Assembly (NCBI GenBank): GCA_963555705.1
Contig: OY743173.1
Span: forward strand, 2,769,501-2,833,500
From: Ligustrum vulgare
Taxonomy: Eukaryota > Streptophyta > Magnoliopsida > Lamiales > Oleaceae
Length of the DNA: 64,000 nt
Reading direction: 5' to 3'
The translations under genes and the position numbers were made by a program. The notes beneath the pieces were generated by a model. That model was not told where the DNA came from. It did no database searches and was given only the letters and a program-made list of their open reading frames with translations. Of the stretch, positions 10,945 through 23,100 are shown piece by piece; position 1 is the first letter of the stretch, and each line of letters opens with the position of its first letter.

Positions 10945-11154
10945 GTTCAAGTACGCTATTCCCCAATAAAAAACCATTGAAATTAGTGCAATACATATGA
11001 CTTCAGCGCGTTATCTTACGAAATTTCGACAACGCGTTTGAAAAAAGAACGAATCACAAATGAACGCATTCAAATTCAGTTCTCCTCGATCCAAACCCTA
11101 GATCTCATTTTTACAATTTCTCTGCTAAGGTTTTGAGCTCTAGATAGGTAGTAT
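10945..11154 (+). promoter_or_regulatory. Proximal promoter and 5' leader of the callose synthase gene
   Basis: Only about 210 bp separate the right end of the palindrome element from the ATG. The stretch includes GCGCGTTATC and AACGCGTTTG words near 11006-11040 and a telo-box, AAACCCTA, at 11093-11100. Telo-boxes are common just downstream of the start site in plant genes active in dividing cells, which suits a cytokinesis callose synthase. I see no clear TATA box at a fixed distance. The transcription start is not determined. Confidence 0.45.
11060..11101 (+). CDS. Possible 13-codon upstream ORF in the leader
   Basis: ATG at 11060 opens MNAFKFSSPRSKP and stops at TAG 11099-11101, 53 nt before the main ATG. 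It is the only ATG in the short leader between 11041 and the main start. It matters only if transcription begins upstream of 11060. The stop overlaps the telo-box. I have no conservation evidence for the peptide. Confidence 0.3.
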   Translation: MNAFKFSSPRSKP

Positions 11155-14100
11155 ATGGCCAGGATGGATAGGGTTAACAATTGGGAGAGACTTGTACGGG
11201 CTACGCTGCGCCAGGAGCAGCTACGGGCGAGCGGGCCGGGCCATGAGCGGACTCCCAGTGGAATTGCGGGGTCTGTCCCGGATTCACTCCAGCGTTCCAC
11301 TAATATCAATGCAATTCTACAGGCTGCTGATGAGATTCAATCCGAGGACCCAAATATTGCCAGAATATGTAAGTATAAGCATAATTGATAATTTTCCAGT
11401 AGATGTGTTTAAGGAAGCATTTACTTGTGTGGTTATGTATCCATGAAACTTCAATGTAATATAACCGCCATATTTATACGGTTGCTCGATTACCGTGGAA
11501 ATGTTTAATGTACAATAATACTATTTGCTTAGGTTGTCAAGATGATATGGATAAAATTTTAGTTTTTGGTAGTGTGGCCGCATCAGCATCATTACTCAAG
11601 TGTTCTGTTTATGTAAGCATCCACTTGTCTGTGTTTTAAATGTATGAAAATTCATTTTATAACCTATGCACCATGTAATTTATCTACATTGAGTGCATTT
11701 ATACTGATGCTCAATTAGTGGGGAATGTTTAGCCCCCGTCTTGTTTTAGCTAAAAATTAGGTATTTATTAGATTTTGATGAAAGTTGATGAATCATGTGG
11801 ATGAATAGTTCGTAAAAGTTGTGGTTCTCGAGCAATGTGTGGTTGAAAATGTACTTGAGAAAAAATGATTTCTTAAAGGAAATTGCCACTTGTACAAAAA
11901 AAATGTACAAATAAGTGTACAAATAGTGATGTGGCTATTTCATAGTTGTTGCTTATCTAAGTGATGTCAAGTATAAGTCACCAGATTATTGTCACATACT
12001 CTGTTTGTAAACTTGTTTGTATACTTGTTTGTACATGTAGCAAAGGAAATTGTCACTTGTACAAAAAAAATGTACAAATAGTGATATGGTTATTTCATAG
12101 TTGTTAATTATCTAAGTGATGTGATGTATAAGTCACCAGATTATTGTCACATACTCTGTTTGAAAACTTGTTTGTACATGTAGCAAAACTCTAAAATAAT
12201 TTATTTATTTATTTATTATCCGTTTGGTATATGAAATAAATAAACTGGTTTATAAACGAGTTTATAAATTACATATTTTCCCAAATCACTTTTTAACCCC
12301 ACATATTTTCTCTTCAATTTTGAACCACTACCTTTTACCTCAAAATCATAAATAAATCAGTTTATAAATCAAACAGTGTTATCAAACAAAAGTTCGTGAA
12401 CGGAGTCTTTTTTTTTTTTTTTTTGGGGGATAGTGTGGCTGCATGGGCATCGCAAGTCACTATTCTATTTATGTTGAACAGATGATTTAAAACTCAACGA
12501 TTAAGAAAATACTCCCTCCGATAAGCTTGTTTCTTTTTTCACATGAAAATGTAATTAATGTAGTTGAAAATATAAATTTTTCTTACATTTTATTAATATA
12601 TCCCTACATTAAATAATGTACTAAATATGATTATTTTATATGTATTGATAATAATGAATATTAAATAAGGGCATATTAGGAAATTTAAAAATATCTAGAC
12701 TTTCAATAAGGAAAGTGACCTATAATTTGGGACGGACAAATAAGGAATACACGCCTATTTTCACGAAACGGATGGAGAGTAATTAACTAAATATGAATAT
12801 ATTTGGTCACCACAAAATCCTTTCAAAGGAAAATATGATTTGTGTATCCTATTCCAAACTAGAGTATAAAGCTTAGATATAGTCATGACTCATGCCTCTT
12901 TTCTTTTTCTTCAAAAGAATCTAAAACCAGAATTCATGGAACTTAGCTTTATATGCATGAGTTTGAAATTTAGAAGGAATACTGGACTTAATCAGTTGGC
13001 CTGTTATAATTATTTTCTTTGGTTTAGATATTAATGTTTCATGGAACTCATGGAAGGCAGAAGATTTTCACATTCTTTATTCTTTTCCAACATGGCAATT
13101 ATTATTATTTTTTTATTCCGTCACTGATAATGTTATATCTTGAGGAGTACCACAAAATTAATTGTTTATACTCGTTTTTTTAGAAAAAGGGACAGTACAT
13201 ACTGAATCTACTTTTTTTGCTGAGGTTTTGGAGGTCAACACTTAGTTTCCTTGACCTCTTCTGGTCATGCTAGTTAGATATTAATTATTATTTAATCTTC
13301 TTGATAGAGAAGTAGGAGGCAAAATGTATTCATTGGTGAAAACTCACTTTTGATTCTCATTCCCTATATTATTGTGCATTTAGAGCAGTGCACATGTCGA
13401 GAGAGCGAAAATATTTTTCGGTTACGCTATGGTAGATTCTAATGATAGGTGGTGGCTATTTGAATTTACCGTATAAAAGTGCAAAAAAATATTGCATTAT
13501 AATTTATAAGGTTCTGAATATTAAAGAGAAAATGAAGGCTTGGCTTGATTTGTGTTCTTAAAGAATTGAAAAGGAATGTCCTGTTAAAGGATGAAAAGGA
13601 CGAAAATAGAACATAGACAAGGACCGCCCCCTCTCTAGGGGCTGGGTAACAATATAAGAGATTATTATTGTTCTGCTTTCTATGATTTTGTAATTGTGAC
13701 ATGCTTGGTATTGGGCTATGAGATAAAAGTTTCTAATTCGATACTTCAAATTTTAGAATTATGCCATTCAGGATTTTATTGACTAACTAGATATTTTTCT
13801 AAATCTAAATACTGCACTTAGGAACATTATGGCCTAATTTGGATACTATCCATGTCCAATAGTTGTTAAGAATATTAAATTATTGCAACAGCTAAATAAA
13901 AGATTCAATAAATTTGATATAATTCTTTTAAATAATGGAGTTGATTGCTTTGTGGGATCAGTGTGCAAGCCCTGTGTAATTCAATAAAATATTGAATTTA
14001 CATAAAATGAAAGATTTTGTCATATGGTAAATACAAAAACAAATGTTTTTTTTTTTTTTTTGTGTGCGTGGGGTTCCTTTGATCCTTTTTAAAGAAATAG

Positions 14101-17100
14101 AGGGAAAATAAAGGAAAAAAGTAAATGATGCTTGTTAATTGGACACTCATAAGATTATGGAATGCTCATCCCTCGGGACACTTTTCTTGTAAATCCTTTT
14201 TGAATACACTCCTTGACCTATTATGTGACTCTATTTTTCCCCAATTTAAATTCATTGGGAAGAGTCTGGTACCCTCTAAAGTTAAAATTTTTGGTTGGTT
14301 GGTCTCTTTGGGAAAGGTGAACACTTGTGATTTGTTACAATTGAAAAGACCGTATTTGTACATATCCCCTTCATACTGCATTATGTGCAAAAAAGCCGAG
14401 GAAAACATTGACCATGTGGTACTTCATTGTGAAATTGCTAGAAGCATTTGGGGCATAATTTTGTGTTTGTTTGGCGAAGAGATAGTATTACCAAGAAAAT
14501 AGGCTGAAATGATATTTTGATAAAATGCTCTTTTGGGGGGAAAAAGAATGCAAAAAATGAAGATATGGAAGCTGATTTTAATGACATCTGCTTGGACACT
14601 TTGGACAGAAAGAAATTGGAGGATTTTTGATAATATAGAGAGCTCTATGGATGATATTTGGGATAAGGTTATTTTCCTCACAGGATTATGGGCTAGAGCA
14701 GTTGGAATCTTTAGTGAACTAGAAAATTTCCTATTTCGATTAGACCCTTATAGTTCTTTATTTTCAATTGTCACAAGTAGTCCCTAACCTTGTCTTTAAA
14801 TTCCTGTGTTCATAGGCTATGTTTTGTTTGGGGATGTCTTGTCCACTAGTTTTTGTTATTGTAACATATAGCCCTTGTTTGGTATTCATTAAATTTTTCT
14901 ACAGTACTCAATCTCAACCATTCATTAAAAGTCAAGACCACAATATTTGACTTTTCAACCAAATTTCAACCATCCATTCTCGTAAAAATCACTATTCATT
15001 TTAAAAAAACTCATTTTAAATAATACCAAACACACTCATATTTTACCTTTTTAATAAAAGTTTTGTTTGTTATTAAAAAAAAAAAAAAAGCCTTCGTAGT
15101 ATTTCAGATAAAATACCAGTCTTCAACCTTGCGAATTGCATTTAGGGAAGACACGATCTGGTTTTGTCCCGAGCAAGGCACAAATTCAAGGTGGTCCCCT
15201 TGAGGTTTAATTTGTTGCCTAATATGTTGAAATTTGAAAAATCGTGAACTTCCTTGAAAAACTCATGAATTAGATCAACAAAATTCCGCGAAGCCTGCAA
15301 GAGCAAAATTGTGCTCACATAATTTGTGGGATAGGATGATAACTTTTGCATATATGTGGATTAGGGTGGCAGGATTTTCAGCAGCAAGAATTCATAGATT
15401 CACAATATGTATCGAGGGGTGTGCTTTTGTACTAACCTTTTCAAATTTGAGATTAACGAGTCCTTGTCGTCCACCATGGCATATCTCAGCTGCTTACTAT
15501 ATTAAATGAGGATAGTAAGCGAAGATTTCCTGCCCAAAAAATCCCTCCAAGAACCCAAAAATCCCCCCCACCCAGAGTTATTGACTCATTGTAAGATTGA
15601 GATTCAATTTTGACTTGCCATTTGAAATCAATATTTATATTTTTTTTGATAGAAAACAAAATTTTATTGAAAATAACTCAAAAATTACAAAAGGAGATGT
15701 GGACAAGTCGTCCATCACAGAGATGATTAGATCTCTACTAAAGTATAATGTTATGCTATTCTATGTGCTACTTAGAGCATTAGTGCACAAAGAACTCATC
15801 GGATCTAAACAAAAATGGAAATTATCTATACTACTAAAAATACTCGATGCTCTAGCCCATAATCCTGTAAAAAAATATGATACTATCCCAGATGTCCCCA
15901 ATTGTTCTCTCAACATTGTCAAAGATCCTTTTATTTTTCTCTGTCCATATCGTCCAAGTCGCTGCCATTACACATAATTTCCAGATTTCCTTCTTTTTTC
16001 CCATATTATCTCCGAAATTCCATTTGATACAGATCAAATCTGCCCAACGTCTAGGCAGTGCACCCTGTAGTCCAAACATGTTCATCAGTCTATCCCAAAT
16101 CCCTTTAGCTATTTCACAATGGGTCAACAAGTGATCAATAGTTTCATTGACCTTTTTACACATTATACAAAACGATGGGGAGATACACCAAAAAGGTCTC
16201 TTTAGCCGTAACAAGTCACAAGTGTTAACCTTCCCCAAAGACACAAACTAAGCAAAAACTTTAACTTTTGTAGGAATCACACCCTTCCAAATGAATTTGA
16301 ATTGATGGAAATTAGAATCACACGATGATTGACAAAGGAGGTTAAATAAGGATTTACATGAAAAAGACCCCGATGGGTGACCTATCCAAATCCTTTTATC
16401 CGGGGAAAGCGGGCCAATAGTAATATTTTCAAGTAAATTGGAAAGAGAAGTGAATTCTTCAATGTCTCTGTCATTAAGTTTCTGAGGAATCCAAGGTTCC
16501 AAGTTGGTATAGAGTTTGATGGTAGGGATATAATATCACTGATGACGGAATTTTATTTTATTAGATAACCGAAAAAGCCGGGGGAATAATATTTGGAGAG
16601 TTTGGTCAACCATCCATCTAACTAACCAAAACCGGATTGTGTCCCCTTTCCCAACCACTAATTTTGTATTTACCTCGAAAATGTTCCATCCTCTTGCAAT
16701 GGATTTTCATGGTGTCCGGAGAGTGGAATTAACTTCGATGCATGCATCTCGTCCATTTGAGTGAAGGTCATACCGACTTAATATTATAGAAAACCAAAGT
16801 GAATTTGATTCAAGAGGGAACCGCCAAAGCCATTTACCAAGAAGTGCCAAATTTCTCAAGTGAATATTACCAATTCCTAATCCTCCTTTTTTCTTCGGTT
16901 TTGTGACAACTTCCCATTTGACCAGATGGTCGCTGTAACCCTTACCTTTACCTTCCCAAAAGAAATTCTTCATCATCTTCTCAATCATCTTTACCACCTT
17001 CTAAGGCATTTTAAAAATTGACATATGTAGGTATACTTTCCAAAACCGATTGTAAAAGCACAAGTCGCCCTCCTCTTGATAAACAACCTTTATGCCACCC

Positions 17101-20100
17101 TTCCAATCTTCTAGCAATTCTCTCGACCACTGGGTTCCAAAAAGAAAAAGTGTTTGGGTTTCCTCCTAAAGGTAATCCAAGATAATTCAACGGCCAATTA
17201 CCTTTACCACAACCCACTTTTTTCACAATGTCTTCAATTCTTTCTTCTGTCAAGTTGATGCCTACTATCGTGCTTTTTGTCATGTTTATTTTTAATCCTG
17301 CACTCCTTGAAAAGATCTCCAAAATTCCTATGAGGTTTTCAATGCTTTTATCCTTGTTCTCCAAGAAGAAGATGCTATATCCGCAAATTGAAGATGTGAG
17401 ACTCACTTTGTTGCTGCAATCTTAAATCCTTTCAATATCTTCATATCACAAGCCTTATTGACTAGCCTACTTAGTACGTCCCCTACTAAAATGAAAAGAA
17501 AGGGTGATAGTGGGTCTCCTTGCCTCAACCCTCTAGATGCACCGAATTTACCCCTAGGTTTACCATTGATCATTACCGAAAAGTTTGCTGACGACAAACA
17601 ACCCATTATCCATTTCTGCCATCTTCCATCGAAACCCTTCCTCTCTAATACAAAATCTAGAAATCCCCAACTAACATGATCATATGCCTTCTCAAAATCG
17701 ATTTTAAACACCACCCTTTTTTTCTTCTTTGCCTTGTATTCCTCAACAGTCTCATTTGCAATCAGAACCAAGTCCAAAATTTGCCTTCCTTTCACAAAAG
17801 CGCACTGACCTACATCTATTGTCTCTTCCAGCACTTCCTTAAGTCTCAGAGATAGGACCTTCGCTATTATCTTATATAGCAAGGTAACCAAACTTATCGG
17901 TCGGAAATCTTTGATGGAGACTGAGCTCATCTTTTTTGGAATGAGACTTATGAATGTTTCATTTACTTTAGCATTTACAATTCCATTCACATAAAATTCA
18001 TTAAACACCTTCATCAGGTCCTCCTTGATAACTTCCCAACCTTCCTTTAGTGCCACCATAGAGAAACCATCAGGCCCCGGCGCTTTATCTCCATCATATT
18101 GAAAAAGAGCATCTTTTATATCTCCTTCTTGAAAAGGTTCCTCCAGTTTCAAATTCTTTTCTAGGTCAATACTTGCCCATTCTAATCCCTCGATGCCAAT
18201 ACTAGTTGTCTCCTCCTTGTTGAACAGCTCTTCAAAAAAATCAATGATTTTCCTTCTCAATCTCCTCTTGTGTAAAATTCTCCCATTCCTACCCTCAAGT
18301 TTATTGATCAAGTTGTTTGTCTTCCTTCCGCTTGCAATTCTATGAAACATCTTAGAGTTGTCCCATTCCTTGACTCCTTTAATTTTTGCTTTTTGGTTCC
18401 ATGAGATTTCTTCCCTTATAATCAATTCCTCTAGTCGTCTTCTTAATATCCTTCTTTCTACTCTCTCCTCTTCCCAATGTTCAGCCTCACATCTTCCTTG
18501 TCAATCTCTTCAGTCCTCTTCATAATTGCCTTTTTTTCCATTCTTACATCACCGAATTCTTCTTTATTCCACTTTTTCAGCTCTTCCTTCATCATTTTCA
18601 ACTTCCCCATGAATCTAAAACCTGCCCATCCCTCAACTTCACATTTACCCCACCATAACTTCCAATTTTTATTAAAACTCTGATGCCTTAGCCACATGTT
18701 TTCAAAACGAAAAGGACTAGGTCCCCATTTAAATCTTTTGGTATCAATAGTAATGGGACAATGATCTGATGTTACCCTTACAAGGGCTTCTTGCCTTACT
18801 TCCTCAAACATGCTTTCCTAATCCTTCGTAAATAAAAATCTGTCTATTCTTGAACAGGTCAATCTCTGTCTCATATTGGACCATGTGTGTTCCGAATTTA
18901 AAAGTTGTTAGTCCTTTAAGCCCGTGTCTTTTATAAGCTGATCAAATTTCCTCATACTTTTAGTATATTTTCCTCTATCCAATTTCTCTGAAGGATATCT
19001 AACAACATTGAAATCGCCTCCCACACACCATTTTCCCCCACAGAGTCCATATAACCCTGCCAGTTCCACCCAAAATTCATCCCTTTCTCTTTGCCTACAT
19101 GGTCCATAAACACCTGAAAACCACCAACCTTCATTACCCCCAACTACCTCCAAAAAACCGATACCGAAAAATTCCCCATCACAACTTCTTTACCCCTAAG
19201 CACCCTTGAATCCCAAATTACGAGAATATCACCCGATTTTCCAATTGACGGAAGAAATGCCCATTCTTTAAATCTACTACCCCGAATACTACCAATTAGT
19301 TTCTTCTCAATTTTTTCTTTTTGAGTTTCTTGCAATGTGACTACATCTGGTTTTTCCTTACTTAACAATTCCTTCACTACCCTCCTTTTATCTCTACCCC
19401 CAAGACCTCTAACATTACAACTGATTATCTTCATAGAATCCCTTCTCCTTCCCCAAAGTTCAATACCTTTGATTTCCTTTTCTCATAGTTGATGTTGCTT
19501 TGGAGGTTCTTTAGTTCTCTATCCCCTTTTTTCACCATTTTCCTTGAGTTGGCTAAGCTACCTCCCTTGTAACATAGGTTTGTTTTATTTTGGTTTTCTA
19601 ATGGTACTAAGGTTAAGTTCATCTTGTTGAGGATAGATATTAACTTTTCATCATCCTTCACTTGCGATACCTCCCCATTGTTAATCCAATTATCCTTGTT
19701 GCTCTTCTCATTACCCAATTTTGCTTTGGTTCCCCAAGAATCAAATGCAAAAATCTGAGTATCCTTCAATGTAGTCGGTTGGTCATTCAATTGCTCCCAC
19801 CTGTGTTGTTGAAACAATAAAATATATATAAAAAATTGAATTTTCACTTGCCACTTGAAATCAATTGCTGCCATCGGTGTTGTTGAAACAATAAAATATA
19901 TAAAATTGAAGGTACATGATGCTGAGTAGGTTGTGCAAAAGCCTGCAGCAAGCTTGACCCTCGGTTTGGGTGAATATTTATAAACATGAAAATAAATGTT
20001 TACTGAACAGATGCTTAATACTCTTCAGAAATATATAATTATGTCTCTATTTGATAACACTGTAGTAATTATAAATTGATTTATTTACCTTTTTTAGGTA

Positions 20101-23100
20101 AAATGTATGGTTAAAAAGTAGAGAGAGAAAATGTGCGTGAATAAAAATTGGTTTGATAAATTGTGTTCTATATAAAATTAGTTTATAAATTGTAATAATT
20201 GCACTAAAGAACATTCTCTATATATATATTATAAATGTGTTAAAAATATTTGACTACTTTTTAATTTTTTAATAGAATATATGATTCTATAAATTTATTT
20301 GTGTTTGGAGTCTATTTTAATGAGAAAAGTGATAATTTATGAGATTTTATGTTGCACATATTCATATGATATCATTCAAACTTTCAATTATTTGATGCTT
20401 GATTGATAAAATAGAGTTAATGAATTTGTCGTTCCAGCGTAGTCTATTTCTTATTAGAATTTGAGTTTTTAAAATTTTACTTTGGAGAGTATTAATATTA
20501 ATAATTAACAATAGATAAAAGTGGGCGTGGGAATGGCCTTACAAATTCATAGGAAGACCATTCAACCTTTTAATTTATTGATGCTTTCGTTTGATAAATA
20601 TAGTAAATGATTTGTTTTTCCACTATAATCCTACATCTTATTAGAATACGTGATTCTATAAACTTTTAATTTCTTTCTGAATTTGTTCTCTTGGAATTCG
20701 TAGCTATCTATTCTATTATTAAGGGTCCGTTTGGTAACAAATTAAAATTAAAATTATAATGGGCACAATTTCCTATATTACTTTTTAACGACACACATTT
20801 TTTCTCACCAATTTTTAACCGCACATTTTACCTAGAAAACCCAAATAATACACATTATAAATCAAAATCTATTTATTTCTGTCGCAAACGACCCTAATAT
20901 TTTTTTGTAATTTTTTGGAATAATAAAAATAATGTTTCAAAACAAATATAAGATTAATTTTAATAATTGTCTACCTATTATATGGTCTAAAACTTTTGGC
21001 ATAATTTCTTGCCCTTTAATGCTGCCCAGTTGCCATATCATTGTTATTGCTAGATTTACGTAATTATTATTTTGACTACTTGATTTTGAAGAAAAATATA
21101 ACTTTATTGGTTAAATACAAACATTTCTGGTTTAAGATCAATCGCACATTTATAATTATGGTGATTGATATTTTTGAAAGAAAATTCGAAAAAATTAAAT
21201 ATCGGAGACAAATGCAGAAACTATGAGAAATATATTGATACCTTCCACAGAATTAATATTGTAACCATAATATTACGCCCTTGTTTGGCCCCTATTTTTT
21301 CCAAACCAAATTTATTCAACACTCAATCTCAACCATCCATCTTAGTAAAGCATACACTTTTTGACTTTTTAAACATTTTTTAACCACACATTTTCCCAAA
21401 AATACTATTCAAAACTATAGTTTTTGGCCAAACACACACTACATCAAACATAATGTACCATTAAATAAACTATTAAATTTGCATTTTTTTTGAAGTTAAT
21501 AATAACTCATAAAAATTGGTAAAATTTGGTAGTGTGAATTGGTTTTACCTCTCCGTACCAGTTTAGTTCTTATTTTTTTCAAATATTAGTATTACAATAA
21601 ATAGTTAGTATGTTATTATTATTTGGAAAAAAATCTGATGTGTAACTATCAATATTAAAATTATGTTTTAATTATTAACAATTAAAATCATTTATTATCC
21701 TTAATAATATAAATTATATTTTTTTGAAATATATTTCATTATTGATTATTTTTAATAATTTAAGCCTCCATTCGACGGTTATTTTTTTTGTTTATAAACA
21801 ATTTATTTATTTATTTATTTTTTTAATGTGAAAAATTATATTTATTCCTATAAGAGTTGAAATAAATGTAGAGTTATTTTCTATTCTTGTTCTTCAGTGT
21901 TTTTGGGTGGAAGTTTTAACCACCTTTTTATTGTATCATTTTGATGCTTTTCTTAATAAAATATCAGTTTCTTGTTAAAAGAAAAAAAAGTTACATTAGA
22001 AATAAAAAAATTGGATTAATATATTTCAAAAATTAAATAAATCGTTGAAGTTTTACTTCCTAAAATGTCAATTAAATGAATATGTTTCAATGTACATATT
22101 TTAGGATTCATTAATTTGTTGATATCAACTTTTAGTTGCAGATGCATAAGTTAAATAAAATTTAATTATTTCTTTATTTTTTAACAAAAAATTGGCATGT
22201 TTAATAAAATGATAAAAAAATAAAATATATGTAAGCAGTACATTAAGAAATAAACATAATCAAAAGTTAAAATACATTAATAGGAAAATTGGCGATGAGG
22301 TAGACAAATTTTCCGCAAAAAACGTAAATAAAAGTCAAAACAAATTTAATAAAAAAAAGTTGATTAAGTGCCAAACTTTAAGAGGCGTGGTACATTGGGG
22401 GTGTATATGTAGCATTTCTTATTTTGATTATTTTATCTTTTTTAAAACTTCAAATTTTTTTTAAAACTTCAAATTCGATAATATTTTGTAATAAAATATT
22501 ATTTGTACTATTTTTTTATTTGATATGACTGTATAATTTACATATTTTCATAAATTTTCATCAGAATCATTATTACGGATAGAAATCCAGTGCAATGCAT
22601 GGGAGAAAATTCTGGATTTCTTTACAAGCACCAGACTTATTATTGATGTTACTAGTCACTCTAGGTAGAATCAGCTTCCTCTTCTACTAACACACATTAC
22701 CTTAGTTACTTAGAACCTATTTGTTTTAGATAAAAAAGTGGATAAGAATGGATAAAAATTTAATTAAAGTTAAAATAACTTTAACTACAAATTTCATGAA
22801 CTTTTATCAAAGTGTACTAAAACTCTGATTTTTAGGAAAATGACATAGGGGCTTATTATTATTGTCAATGTAACAAAGATCTCCCATTGTCTTCTTTCCA
22901 AAAACTGAAGCTTGAACCTTTTATTTTTTTTTGATAAGAAACTAACTTTTATTAAGAATATAAATAAAAGCAACAAAAGAGTAGACGCGCTATCCACCAA
23001 AAAGACTAAAAACCAAATGTAAAAGCCTAATTATCGAGGCAAAAATCTAGGGTACATGGGAAACAATAGTACATAAAGAACTGTTGGGGTCTAGTCGAAA

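Larger units (their letters stand above)
15633..19838 (-). mobile_element. L1-type LINE, antisense in callose synthase intron 1
   Basis: A 4.2-kb non-LTR retrotransposon lies on the minus strand, bounded by a 27-bp target duplication (15606-15632 and 19839-19865). Its 3' end is an A-tail next to an AATAAAATTTTGTTTTC word, shared with the other LINE tails here. From 5' to 3' it has the C-terminal part of ORF1, an AP endonuclease, reverse transcriptase and zf-RVT. It is 5'-truncated inside ORF1 and broken by several frameshifts, so it is not active. Its reading frame opposes the host gene. Confidence 0.92.

Noticed and set aside
11192..11446. Alternative open frame overlapping exon 1
   Set aside because: It is an out-of-frame shadow of the conserved callose synthase N-terminus and reads into intron 1.
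17228..18683. Plus-strand open frames across the antisense LINE
   Set aside because: They are complements of reverse-transcriptase and endonuclease coding sequence and have no family match of their own.
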